This document shows, piece after piece, positions 39,501-52,363 of a stretch of DNA of 64,000 bases. The first letter of the stretch is position 1; each line of letters opens with the position of its first letter. A program made the translations under genes and the position numbers. The notes beneath the pieces were generated by a model. That model worked only from the letters and a program-made list of their open reading frames with translations. It ran no database searches and had not been told where the DNA came from. Source of the DNA: Amborella trichopoda (lineage: Eukaryota; Streptophyta; Magnoliopsida; Amborellales; Amborellaceae); contig NW_006500340.1 of NCBI RefSeq assembly GCF_000471905.2, forward strand, positions 4,243,086 through 4,307,085, written 5' to 3'.

Positions 39501-42500
39501 TAAATGGGCTGAGCAAGGATAAAGCAAATGATAACCATAAATTTCAGAATATTTTTATTTTACTTATAAAATTTAATCTTGATGATTAAAAAATTTAAGA
39601 AAATAAAACTTCACAATAATTCCCTCAAACCACATAAAGCTTGTAATTTCTGTTATCTTCTTATGGTCCCCTGACAAGAACAATTTCTTCAGGTCTCATC
39701 TATCAACATTAAAATTATTGACTTTACACAGTCATTTCCATTATTTAGTGATAATCCTTGGATGCTTTGTATCCAATCCCACCTCTAGTAACATCAAGTT
39801 TTGCCACACAAGTATAGATTGATTGGTAAAGGAAAGCTGTGCAATAAATGAGTTAATCCGCAATTTCCCTATTTCGCCAATGCTGCCCTACCGCCAATGG
39901 CAAATCCTGTTTGCCAGGCCCTTACAGCATAACGAGAATCTTTAAAAGGGTGCGGTTTGTATAAATTGTCAACCTTAGAAAATCAAAATAAGGTGAACCT
40001 CTAAATCTTGCTAAAAGATGTAATTTGAATGCTGAAAACTCTTATGGTGGCCTAAAAATCAATGTTCACCCCTAATTATGGAATTTAAAGATCCAAAAAT
40101 GATGTAGATCAAGCAGATCTATAAACATTTAAAAACTATGAAAATGGAGAGTCCAGATATTGTATTTCAAGTTGCACTATTTTTAAGAAATAAAATCCTT
40201 TTTTTCGATACCATACGTCTTGATATTGTATTTCAAGTTGCACTATTTTTAAGACATAAAATCCTATTTGTTTGATACCATACATCTCAAGGTCGAGATG
40301 ATGAGATGTCGAGATGATAAGTTATAGGGTTTTCCAATGTCGTAACAACCTTTTCTGATGGATCCTTGAGGTGAACCTTATTCTACAGTATAAGGTTCAC
40401 ACCTTAAATAAACTTTTCCCACGTTTAAAATGCCGCTTTTTGAACCTCCTTTACAATTAAGAAGATGGGGGGAAGGAAAAAAAGAAAAAGAAAAAAATAA
40501 CTCTTTCCAAAAATATTGGCCAAAACCAAGTAAAGGGGTAATCCTATTCGAAACTAAAATTATGGGATAACATTGTTAACCTGTTGCAAGCAGAGAGTTA
40601 GGTACAAAAATTAACAAAACAATATCACCAAGGCCACAAACAAATATATAATCACATCGCAGAGAAGAAATAAACTACCCCATTCATCAAAATAAAAAAG
40701 AAATCAACTTACCTGTCAAAATTGCAGGTGCTGTTTGCTTTTGCTGGACAAGTGAAATAAACGAGGAGATGCTTGATACAATATTGTTACGCTTACTATG
40801 CTTTTCTTGTAAAATCTCACTTCCTATTCCTTCACTTGAGCGAGTTGCCAATTTTGACTTACCAGACTCATTTTGCAAGATGCTTGAGGAATTCCGTGTG
40901 CTATATCTATGTTGCAAAGAGTTTGTGTTCTCCTTGTCTGCTATAGAGATTTTCTTATGACCGTCTTTACCCTTCCTGAGCTCTTGGTTCTCCTCCATTT
41001 GCTGCCCAATAAAGTTAGATCCCCTATCAACAAAGTCCACACAAAATCTGCCAAAACACTTCGCTGCCGGGGTCAAAATTGAAGAATTACAAGATATTGA
41101 TGTAATATCTTGAAGTGGCTTACGATCACTTGAATCCTTTCTCTCTCTTGACTTAATCCGTTTATGGGTTCTCTCCGAATCCTCAACAACTTGAACATCC
41201 TGTTCACCAGTACTGGTTTCTTCTTCAATTCTAAAACACGTAGAAGGTTTCATACCAACTATTCTTTCTGCGCTTTTACTTATGGACATAGAAAGGTCTT
41301 TACTAGAAATTCTTCCAACTGAAGGAGTGGAAGAAGCTGGGCTCTTGACATTCCACCCGAATCGTGAACTTGAAGATGAAATACGATAAGGATCAGACCT
41401 ACCCAATGAGGTGGACCTTGCTGCACATGGTTTACTGTCAAGCATCACCTCATCAGTTTCACAAACTTGCTCGTCACAGTTATACAAATGGGCATATCCA
41501 TTTCTTAAGTACATGTGCTCCAAAAGCCCATTAGGTAAGGACTGGCAAACCTCTGGTGTATGAGATTTAGGCAATGGGGTAAGGAAGCTGGTAGAATTAC
41601 GCAGCTCGATAGAACTAATTCGTGCTCTTTTAGAGTTCGGCATTTCAAACTCTCCATTTTCCAGGGGCTCCACAAAGCTGAACCCTTCAAGCTCGGGTAT
41701 GGCCTCATCAGCATCAAGGGAACCATTTTCACACTGTGGGGAACTCCTTTCCTCCAAATCGCTTTCCTGGAAAGATATAGCACCTTAAAATTGTTAGATA
41801 TAAGATAACTTTGTGCATCCATGTGTGCTTTTTCACAGGTTGATGTAAGGAAAATACAATGAAATGATGGCTGGAGATGCTGAGAGTAGTACCCATCGTT
41901 ACAGCCATGTCCTTTACTGGAGGATCCTTCCCCCCACCATCTCGATCCATTGTTTCAATGGACACTAATAACCCAATATGGGTTTTACCTACTCCTCTGA
42001 GTATATGACCAATGAAATCATTTACATTTTTGGCTTAACCTTTAGTCAAAGTAAAATAGAAGAAAGAATCCTTTCCACATGCATAACGAACAAATGGCCT
42101 ACATATGTTTCAAACAACCAAACTGCAATGAGATAAAGGAAAATAGAAAGTATACAAATGAGATAAAGGAAATTAGAAAGTATACACTTTTTGCTTTTCT
42201 TTAGAGAAAAGCACTAAAGCAAGTAATACATCATTAGGAAACTATTAAAGAATTGTTTAGAGGAAAAAGACCTACATAGTCCTTAGTGCACCTAATTCAT
42301 TCAACCCCACAAAAAAGAACTAAAAAAAAACACAGCTTGGCAACTTCAACCATAAAATGGAAAATCTAATTCAAACTTCCAAAAGAAAAAATAAAACAAG
42401 AAATATTGAGCGGTATCGCCAAAACATAAATAAAAAATTTAATAATATGAAACAAAAATACACATGAAAAGAAAAGTGAAGCAAATATAAAAGGAAAGCA

Positions 42501-45500
42501 TAAAAGAAAAAAATAAAGAGAAAAACTTACAGCTTAGCTGGAAAGTTCAAGCAAGCTGACTGCAACTGTGAAAAAACTCTCCCTCTAGACCTTCTCAATC
42601 TTGGTGAAGTTATAAAGCCCTTCATTCGCTCTTTCTCTCTCTTCCTTCTCTTATACTGAGGCCATGATGCTTCATTGTCTACTAAAATTTGAGCAGAACA
42701 AGAAGTTCTCTTCAGTGTTTCAGATAATTTACCCTCTTCTGATGTGGCAGAAACATTCAAGGACAGGACCCCTTTGAGTCCAACAGATTTGGGTAACAAT
42801 TCAGACAGAACTTTTTTGGAAGACCCCATGGTTTCAGTTCTCTGTAATCCGATCATTTGATCCTCTTCTAAAAACTTCCTCTTTAAAGATCCCACATTCA
42901 CAAACTCTTGCTCCCAACCTTCTGAGAAGGAGCCTGCCTGGTTCAAACAAGAAGCTTCCAAGCCCCCATATATCTGTTGTTCATGCTCAGCCAAGGAATC
43001 AGGTCTATGCCCAGTTGCTTCATTTGAAGTAAATAAATTCCAACCATAAATCTCATCTCCTTTATCTTGAAGGACTGCTTTTTCCTTCAGTTCAAACCCG
43101 GAACGCAAAGTTCTAAAACCCGCTGGTTCGGGAACTACAAGTTTTGCTCTCGGAGAACTAGCAGAAGCTGCAGAAAAACGTTTCTTTCTACTATTTGAAA
43201 TGTTCTCCGATGTAACTAAAACCTCAAACTTAAGATCCGATGGAGCAGTAGCACAAGTTTGAACATTACCAGGCGCTTTCTTCTTGGACTCAAATACTTT
43301 TTGATCCGCCGGTGTGGCAGCAACATCAATGGACAGGGCTCCTTGGACTTCAACAGTTTTGGATAATGCTTCAGACTGTTCTTTCTGTGGAACTCCCCAG
43401 GATTCTGCTCTTTGTAGCCCAATCGTCTGCATCTCTTCTGGAACCTTCCTGTTTGGAGTTCCCAACTGCAAAATCTCTGGCGCACTGCCCTCTGAGAAAG
43501 AGCAATTCTGGTTCAAACTGCACTCGTGCAAGTCAGCACAAGCCAGTTGTTTAGATTCAGCTGAGAAGTCTGCATTATTACGAGTTCGTTCATTTGGGTT
43601 TGATATATTCCTCCATGAACCCTCTGACCCATTAGCTTGAAATTTTGAATTTTTCTTCAGCTCATGCCCAGACTCACAGAAATTTCTCCATTCTACTGGT
43701 TTTGGAACCTTAGATTTTTCTTCATCATTGGCATTACTAGAGGAATGGGTTTCTTTTCCAGCACTTGAAGTGCTCTTGACACTGAATGTAACTGAAGCCT
43801 CAAGCTTAATCTCTTCATCCCGGCCCTCTAATCGAATGCCAGCCTGGCTCAAACTGCATTCCGCCAAGTCATCAAATACCAATTGTTTAGGTTCAACCAG
43901 GTAATCCAGTCCACAGACAATTGGTTCACTTGAGTTGGATAGACTCCTCCTCGAAACCTCTTCTCCTTGGGCTTGAAGCTCTGGTTCATTCTTCAGTTCA
44001 GGCCTAGAAAGTGAAGCTCCACATCCCATTTGTTTCATTACCTCAAACTTTGTTCCATGATCAGCATTAATAGAACAATCATGATGGGTCTTCTGTTTGG
44101 ATTTTAAAGAGTTACTCACATGTGAAAGTGAGACCCCCTTTTTAAGCTCTGGTGGTTGAATGGCCAATTGGGTTTCTGTTGCTGCTAGACTTGCTATTTT
44201 ATCCTCGCATTCTATCTTCTGCAGAGCTGATCTATACCGAGTCATCCTACCAGTGTATCCCATTGTGCCAGTAGAAGAAACACTGGTTTGATTCTTGGAT
44301 TTAGCTTTCACACTGTTTCTAATCTCCAGGGCACGTTGCCTTGATCTAGACCTTGTGATCCTTCCCTCTTTAGGCTCAGGTAGTTGAATGGCCAATTGGG
44401 TCTCTGTTGCTGCTAAACTTGCTCTCTTATCCTGGCCTTCTATCTTCTGCAGAGCTGATCTATACCTAGTCATCCTACTTGTGTATCCCGTTGTGCCTAT
44501 AGAAGCCACACTGGTTCGATTCTTAGATTTAGCATTCACACTGTTTCTAATCTCCAGTGCCCGTTGCCTTGATCTAGACCTTGTGATCCTTTCCAGTGGG
44601 GTTTCAGGTATCACACAACTGTCAAAAGTTGGGTCTTTCATGATCTGAAAAGGAGAATTCCTAGGGTTTTTAGGACCACTTCTTGAGAGTTCTTGTAAAT
44701 TTTCACTTTCTGGTAGTTGAGTTCTGGCATCCACTTGGCTTTGTTTGATATTTGAGCCACCTCTATTTGAATCGCAAGTTTCTGTAAATTGCCCATGGTC
44801 TGCCATGCTAAATGGCCTGCTTTGATAGGCATAATGGTTCATGGATGGAAAGAACACATTGGGCTTTGGAGGTGGGAAAAGAAGGCCTGGTATCAGATCT
44901 TCACTGTTTAACTCTGACAAATTTTCAGAATAATCAGAAAAGAAAAACAACACAACAATTGAGTTTCCAACTTATCCAAGTGAAAAAAGAAATAATTCTT
45001 TGGCAAACTAAGAAGTGTTCTTAAGATAATAAAGCCACAAACAACTTTTAATTTGAAGTTAACAAAAGAATGTGGGTCTGCAAAATCAAACATGCTAGGT
45101 CATAGAGTTATACAACTGGAAGGTTCACAGAATTAGTAAAGATAGACTAGAAACAGGATACAATGTGACAATAAATGGTTTGGATATACCAGTTTAACAA
45201 CGACTATTTTTACTTATATTCTAATAGTCTCTTTCTCAAAAAAAAAAAGTTGCTGACATATGCTTTTGAATGAAAATACAGGAACTAAGAGAAAGAGTGT
45301 CAATTTTTTCAAAGAAATGCAAAAGAAGTAAACTGGAGAGATAAAAATACAACATAGAGACAAAGGGAGAGAGAAAATAGAAGGTTCAGATATTTGAGTT
45401 CTATATTGCAAATTAATTCTTACGGAATAAATTTTCTTTGAGAATGTTAACTTAATTCTTACAGAATAAATTCATAGTAGGTAAATTAAAGATCTAGTTT

Positions 45501-46941
45501 TGAACTGCTCAATCTAGGAAATGGAATTCCATCTGTAAATTAATTTGACCATACAAATGTCCTGGATAGCCACAATGCAAGAAGACTAAGACAATGAAGG
45601 GCATTGAACAACTAGATGGTGGAATGAATCAAGTTGATAAAATTTAATTTACTTCATGGTTTATAGTTGCATATTACAGAAAATAACCATAATTCAGAAA
45701 CTTCAATGAGGAAAAGGAAATACAATATCACAAGGAACTCAAGGTGGCATATGGCTGAATAAAATCCCGAAGTTCCCTGAATAATTTGGCATTTTCCATG
45801 CAAGATCATTTATGATCTTTAGTTCGCTTGTACAGTAATATAGTGTAAAACAACAAGGACTGCCTGAAGAATTTTAGACAGAGAAAGGATACTGCCATGA
45901 AAATGAAGAATAGCAGATAAAAAAATCGTGGATCAACTGCCATGGCTACATTTCTTCAATACCGTCGAAAATTCAGCAACTAGCAGGACTATAGAAAAAT
46001 ATAAAATAATGATTTATATCGTGAAAAACTGATAAACAATAGAATTCAGAGAAATCAGAGGAAAAATCTCAGAAATGGCTCAAGCCCCAACGACTTTCAT
46101 TTTGGAAATGTATAGAGCCGCAAATTCCATGAAACCCTAGAAACCATAAAAAATGATTGAAAACATCAATAATTGCTGTTCAGAGAAATCAGAGCAAAAA
46201 TCTCAGAAATGGCTCAAGCCCCAACGACTTTCATTTTGGAAATGTATAGAGCCGCAAATTCCATGAAACCCTAGAAACCATAAAAAATGATCGAAAACAT
46301 CAATAATTGCTGTTCAGAGAAATCAGAGAAAAAATCTCAGAAATGGCTCAAGCCCCAACGACTTTCATTTTGGAAATGTATACAGCCGCAAATTCCATGA
46401 AACCCTAGAAACCATAAAAAATGATCGAAAACATCAATAATTGCCGCAAACCCCTTAACATTTCAGCGAAATTGAAAGCTAATCAATTTAAAAAACTTCG
46501 AAACCTTATGGTGTCTCAAGAAATCCCAACAAACACAGAATACCAATGATCCAGAGCAATACCCAAAAACCCTAAAAGTTTTCAGAAAAAATGGCCAAAA
46601 TTCCCCAAGCATGTCCATAATAATCTGGAGAAAACCAAATAGAAATGCTTATAAACCCACTTTTTCTCTAACCATGCAAAGCTGTAACGAGAACCCACCA
46701 TGAAAAAACTGAAAAACAAAGTACAAAGAAACAAAGAAAAATGGGAAACAGAAATACCTTTTGGATCTTTATTGGCAGTCCATGATTCACCATTAAGAAG
46801 CCAAGAAGGTGGCTTAATCCCCTTGAGAAACAAAGAGGAGGCCATAGCTTGAGTGAACAGTTTCTGCTGCTGCTCAAGCTGAGATAGTAGCCATTTTTCC
46901 CTCTCAAAGATCTGATACAACAACAACTCAACATTCGCCAT
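36537..46941 (-). CDS. inner centromere protein (INCENP), WYRD-like
   Basis: Scaffold of the chromosomal passenger complex, expected to bring Aurora kinase to centromeres and the spindle midzone. Exons in transcript order: 46758-46941, 42531-44913, 41903-41996, 40713-41766, 38764-39113, 38415-38615, 37710-37885, 36976-37067, 36537-36604. All introns are GT-AG, all phases agree, and the product is 1533 residues. Exon 1 begins MANVELLLYQIFEREKWLL. Exon 5 encodes a highly charged helix (about 1239-1355, KRLEEQKENERKLRKEAARL). The C terminus has the diagnostic IN-box: acidic run, then KHIPSWAR, then KENVNLMVIKQQNTDPDKIF (about 1474-1511). Exon 3 (94 bp) is the least certain; it was chosen because it alone joins exons 2 and 4 in frame. 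Arabidopsis WYRD is the likely counterpart, and the name rests on the IN-box and layout. Confidence 0.88.
39948..40421. mobile_element. MITE family A copy in INCENP intron 4
   Basis: Begins GGGTGCGGTTTGTATA and ends TTAAATAAACTTTTCCCA, matching the outer ends of the 57668 copy. The flanks TCTTTAAAA and CGTTTAAAA agree at 7 of 9 positions. Enlarged by an internal tandem duplication of about 66 bp (GATATTGTATTTCAAGTTGC, twice, near 40155 and 40221). It sits in a large intron and does not touch splice sites. Confidence 0.6.
44135..44590 (-). repeat. tandem duplication of 228 bp inside INCENP exon 2
   Basis: Two adjacent units, 44363-44590 and 44135-44362, each encode 76 residues starting RITRSRSRQRALEIRNSV and containing MTRYRSALQKIE and SLAATETQLAIQ. 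They occupy residues about 170-245 and 246-321. The unit keeps the reading frame, and most residues are identical, so it is a recent in-frame duplication in a basic region. Confidence 0.9.
46045..46446. repeat. three 134-bp tandem repeats in INCENP intron 1
   Basis: Units start at 46045, 46179 and 46313, each with TTCAGAGAAATCAGAG, CAAGCCCCAACGACTTTC and CCCTAGAAACCATAAAAAAT. They are almost identical, so the expansion is young. They lie about 300 bp inside the 1844-bp first intron (44914-46757). Confidence 0.92.
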
Positions 46942-49237
46942 CTCTGCATCAAATTAGCCCCAAAAATGGCCTTCAAAAATCTCCTCTCTCACTCTCACTC
47001 CCCTTTTTATCGCTCCCTTTTTTAAGCCATGAATTTAAGTTAGAACCAAACCGTTGCTGAGGAGAGAACCGAGTGAGAGAATTTCGAACTCTTAAAACAG
47101 ATACATGAAAGGATCTCTGCATTGGATTTATATCATTATTACCAAATGGTCCCGTTTCCAAGATAATTTCGGTAATACCCTTTAATCCAGATTCAAACAT
47201 GGATACGATCGCACGTGAATCCCAACTTTACTAATCCACCCGTCTTTTTAATTCTTCCACGTGGTGAATTTTTTTTTTGTTTTTTAAAAGTCAGGTTTTT
47301 TTCTGAGTTCCTAAACCCTAAACCACACTATTCTAATAAAAAAAAACTAAACTATAGTCCACACCTAAACCATAGTCCAGCCGTATATATATCATAGAAC
47401 CTGTAAGAAACTGGAACCCAAATAAATCGGTCCTGAAGGATAGAAAATATTACAAACTACTTAACGAGAAACTTAAACGGATTTGTTCTCATAAAATCTC
47501 ACCAAATCAAGAATCCTAAAAACTATTGCATATGTTTGGACCAATAAGGGCCTGGACCACAATAATCCGGATCGACCAAAATACTTCGGTTTGATGATAT
47601 GGCAACTTTTTGGCTTATAAAAGTCCTACAAGAAAAATCCTAGGCAAAACCTCCCCATAGTTTCATGATAATCCTAGATCGGGGAAACTTTTCTCCTTAT
47701 TATTTGCTCTTCTTTTCCCTAAAAGCGTTTCAAATGGCCTCCTCTTGTTTTCCCTAATTTGTAAACATTTATTTTGGTTTTATGCGGATCTAAGCTGAGT
47801 CGGCTAACAAAAATTTGAAGAAAAGATTTTTTTTGAGACAAATTTTCCATAAAAATTTAAATTGAAAATTTAGATATAAATCAAGAAACGGTGGGTTTTA
47901 AGTAGTCAGATTCGTCTCAAATTTCAAATTCTATATGTAAACATGCATTTTAACAACAAAAAAATTCATCAACTATGATAAATATGAAATTCAAGATGTG
48001 ATATTGTGGCACCCCGCCGCTCTGACCACCTTGTCGTAAACCCATTTTTAACATAATTGACATACCACCCATATTTGTTGTTTACCTATGTGTCTGTGCA
48101 CTAGGCAACTTCTAGAGAGATAGTTAGCACCAAAGGTGATAGTAGAGATGGTGAAAAAATGAGAGAGGGGTGAACACAATAGAAAGAGGGATGGGATATA
48201 GAGAACCTTGTGTTTGTTTTGCGGACACCGTATCTATAATATTTTTTATGCTTGTTGGTGTGAAGTGCAATGTTATTTTAGAGGTAACCTGAAGTAATGG
48301 CTTCAAAATAACATTAATTGATATCGTTTGGAAGCCGTAACTTTTTAATTATATTTGTCGGCTGTAAATTGAATTTACCATGATTTTTCCACAATAAAAG
48401 TAAGGGTTATCCCGATAAATTTAATTTATCTCGATAATATGGGTCTAGAAGATATTATTTATATAATAATAATATATAGCATTGGAAATTATTATGAAAA
48501 CGATCAACTAAAAAATAAACTTTTTAATTTGTAAAGTATCACTTGCCTTCTCCTAATTGTTATCATTTTTTAAAGGTATAAATTTGGAAGAACCCCAAAA
48601 ATTGCATAGACTATTTTAATTTTAGAAAATAAGAAATCAATAACTAAGAATTGTCTAAATTTTGAATTTTGGAACAACGTCTTGTTGAAATGGCTAGCGA
48701 TTGTTTTCCTGCAATATTTATTCGCATACTAACTAATAAACAGAAAGAGACTTGCAAAATCAAAGCAAATGCCAGTTCCTGACAGATTGACAAATTGCTA
48801 CCTGATCAGATAAAGAGAGTTTTTGAAATCCTCACTATTACTCGCTATTCACAAATTACGCAAATCTTCATAGAGCTAGATTTAAAGAACTTGTTAAAGA
48901 ATAATGTAAGTACATATTTTTCATAATAATATTTAATTTCAATAAATTTAATGTTAGATAGAGTTTTGATAAATACCCAAAAAAAAGGAACAACCAATAA
49001 TATCCCGGTAAAATTGTCAACAATAAATATCACGATAATGATAATTGTCACTAGAGCTAACTTATTGTATAGCCGTTGGCTTCCATAGTATGTGGAAGAA
49101 GAGTTTTTATTAGCCTCTCGACCACAAAAATAAACACACATCAAAGTCACTCATGAAAAATAAAGAAAAATCTAAAAACTATGGACTAACATCCTAAACA
49201 AGGAATATATATATATTTATGTGCTCATTGGGGAGCA
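46942..49237. other. 5' region of the INCENP gene and intergenic DNA
   Basis: No coding sequence recognised. The first few hundred bases (46942-47200) are the presumed 5' UTR and promoter of the INCENP gene; I cannot fix a transcription start. The remainder is AT-rich without bounded repeats. Confidence 0.5.
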
Positions 49238-49246
49238 TGTTTTGTT

Positions 49247-50343
49247 GGAAAAATTACAAAAAAAAAAAACCCTAAAAAGAGACTTTCTAAGCAATTTACC
49301 CCCAACCTAACTTTCTTAGCAACTTCCCCCAAAAAACGATATTTCCTAGCAAATATCCCAAATACAAAAGGTTTATTTTTTTGACGAAAATACCCTTCCC
49401 TTACATAACAAATCATTTTCATTTGAGAGGGCTGTCAACCGTTTAGAAGAGACGGTCCTGCTATTATTTTGCTGGAATGGGTGGTCCGGTGCTTAATTGT
49501 GACAGTCTGAGGATTATTTTATTGGAGAAATGAGCATTCCGACGTTTGCAGTCTGAAATTTTGAAGGGACAGTCCGGCGTTTTAAAGTGGCGGTACGCAT
49601 TTTGAAGGGGCAGTCCGACATTTTAAAGTGGCCGTCCAGAGTTTTGGAGTGAGGCAGCCTGGCGTTTTACAAATGCGGTCTGGCGTTTCCTTTTATTGAG
49701 ATCTGAAAATGATTTGTTACGTATGGGAATGGTACTTTCGTCAAAGAAAAATGAACTTTTTGTATTGGGGGTATTTTCGACATTTACTGTCCAACATTTT
49801 AAAGGGACAGTTTGACGTTTTAAATTGGCGATACGTATTTTGAAGGTGCAGTCCGACATTTTAAAGTGGCGGTCCGGTGTTTTGGAGCGGTCTGCCGTTT
49901 TGGAGTGAGGCAATCCGGCGTTTTACAAATGCGGTCTGGCTAAAATGATTTGTTATAGTATGGGAATGGTAGTTTCGTAAAAAGAAAATGAACTTTTTGT
50001 ATTGGGGGTATATCTGACGTTTGCGTTCCGATATTTTGAAGGGACAGTCCGGTGTTTTTAAGTGGCGGTACGCATTTTGAAGGGGCAGTCTGACGTTTTA
50101 AAGTGGCGGTCCGACGTTTTGGAGTGAGGCAGTCCGGCGTTTTACAAATATGGTGTGGCGTTTCCTTTTATTGGGATCCGAAAATGATTTTTTATGTATG
50201 GGAATGGTACTTACGTCAAAAAAAAATAAACTTTTTATATTTGGGGTATTTGCTACAAAACATAGCTTTTGAAAAAGTTACTAGGAAAAGTTAGGTTGAG
50301 GGTAAATTGATTATAAAATCCATAGGTTTTATGCAATTTTCCC
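49247..50343. mobile_element. Mutator-type non-autonomous element with internal satellite
   Basis: Long terminal inverted repeats of about 180 bp: the left end GGAAAAATTACA...ACCCCCAACCTAACTTTC matches the reverse complement of the right end GGGAAAATTGCAT...ACCCTCAACCTAACTTTTC. Flanking 9-mers TGTTTTGTT (49238-49246) and TTTTTTGTT (50344-50352) agree at 8 of 9 positions. The interior has no gene; it is an array of larger units, each containing short GGCAGTCCGACGTTTTAAAG-type motifs (49440-50180). Confidence 0.72.
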
Positions 50344-50475
50344 TTTTTTGTTTTAACAGTTCAAACCAAAGTTTGAGCAAGGGACTAATAGGTGAACGAC
50401 CTAATCATCCTACGGAAGTAGGAATTATCTCATGTTTTAGAGATAATGGCCAAGAAATGAAGAATAAGTAAAGAG

Positions 50476-52363
50476 TGTTGGGTTTATGTGGCCTTTAAAG
50501 GCCTTATGAGTGTTTGTAAAATAAAATGATATAGTGGAACATGAACTTAGTGGGAGTGTGGTCCCTCGTGGACCATACTAAGCAAACAATGGTTTGTTGA
50601 TACCGATTTGTGCTTAACGATTTAGGCTAGTCGGTTGGAAAAAACCCATGTTACCTAGGCATGAAGAACAAACCGATGAGGGTTTATGGGTTAGCCCTTG
50701 ATGAGGTTGGAGAACATGCCCGGATGAATGAGCCGAGGAACTGTGTGACCCTGGTGTGTGATGGTGGCCTATTGAAACGGGGGCCAAAATCTCATCCATG
50801 TTCCATCACACGGCATGCATATTGATAGATCGTTCGGGATAGCCAGATATCTACCTTTGGGTGAAGCGTATGCATGTGCGAGAGATACCCATATGCGCCA
50901 TAGAGCTGTAGTCGCATCAGGTCGTGGTGACATTGACTCATGTCTAGGGGAGGACCTGTAATCGACAGACTGGAATTGCGACCCTTTGATTTATCGATTT
51001 GACTTTGGTGACCCGCTAATGAGCCCCTGCCTGGACTGTGGGTCATGGGAAACACTGGGTCGATTCGATAAATCTAGTGTGGTCGGTAGCCCACAGTTGA
51101 AGGTGGAGTACCCCGTTATTACAGATTGGATTCCTAAAACCATATGGATCCTTTTCCCATCATATTAATTTAATTGTGTTCATTTTATTATTGAAATGAT
51201 TTTAGTTTTATTATTTGAATTTTTATGAATCTCTCAATATTTTATTTGTGATTTTTGGACTTATAAAAACACAGTTATTGTTTTTACAAAGTTTTACAAA
51301 TTCAAATATATATTTTAAATTATTTTATTCAATTTTAATAATATATATTTTTTTTATAATATTTCATGGGGGCCTATAGTGCATATAGGCCCACCATGTG
51401 GCATGTGGGGTGGGGGCCCACATGTGCCACAAAAGGGTGACACGTCCCACCCTATTTGGATTCTCTTGTTTGCTTTTAAGATAATGTTAGTTTGATTTGT
51501 GGCATGTGATCAAATCTTGGAAGGGATATATTGACCATAGCTTTATCTATTTTGTAGCAAGTTTGTTTTAAAGAGATATGATCCATTTGAATTGATATAG
51601 ATATTATCTTATTTATATTTGGTAGTATTTATCTACTTGATATTATTTGACATATCCTTATGAAATATGTGACATGGATCGTTTAATTTTATAGAATGCA
51701 TGATATTTATTTTATTTAAATAAATTGATGGAAAAATGGTTTTGGAAATGAAGATAATGGTTCATGCACCTTCCATAATGTTGATGGCCCATCTATGGAA
51801 TAGATGACTCAGATCTCACCCCACAAGTCACCATTGATCGACGATCTATGTTCAATCTCACAATAAGAGGTAAGCTAAGGAAAATCCTAAAAAACCCTAA
51901 TCTTATTCAAAACCTATAAAAAAAGATTGTCTCTACCAAAAAATCTCTATACCTAATTCTCATCTTTCTCTCGCATATCCCAAAAAGGAGTGTTTGATCT
52001 TTCTCTCTCACATTGTGAAAGAACTTAAGGGTTTAGGTTATGGAGTTTATCTCTCATATCTCTCAAATATAGATTTACGGAGGGTTTAGCAAAAAGAGAA
52101 TCCATCTCTCTCAAATATGGATTTACGGAGGGTTTAGCAAAAAGAGAATCCATCTCTCTCAAACTAGGTTGCTAATTCTCAAACTAGGTTGCTAAGAGAA
52201 TTCATCTGAGTTTGTGATCAAAGGGGTTCATATTCCATTTGTGAGGCTTGGCCGAAATTTGTTTTTTCGGTTCGAGATTGAAGCTAGACCGTTAATACCG
52301 CGCCATAAGATGGTGGTGACTCGGTGTGGGGTGTAATAAGCCCGGTTGAGATGATATCCGGCA
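50476..52363 (+). mobile_element. LTR-family copy, plus orientation
   Basis: Related along its length to the reverse complement of 3197-4829: TGTTGGGTTTATGTGG at the start, the TAGTGGGAGTGTGGTC and GAGCCGAGG blocks, and ATGATATCCGGCA at the end. TG...CA ends are present, but no matching 5-bp flanks were found. It includes a short tandem duplication at about 52070-52160 (GATTTACGGAGGGTTTAGCA twice). No retrotransposon coding sequence. Confidence 0.55.

Noticed and set aside
49550-50180. CRISPR-like regularly spaced repeats
   Set aside because: Units are long, contiguous and inside a transposon of a plant genome; there are no unique spacers or cas genes.
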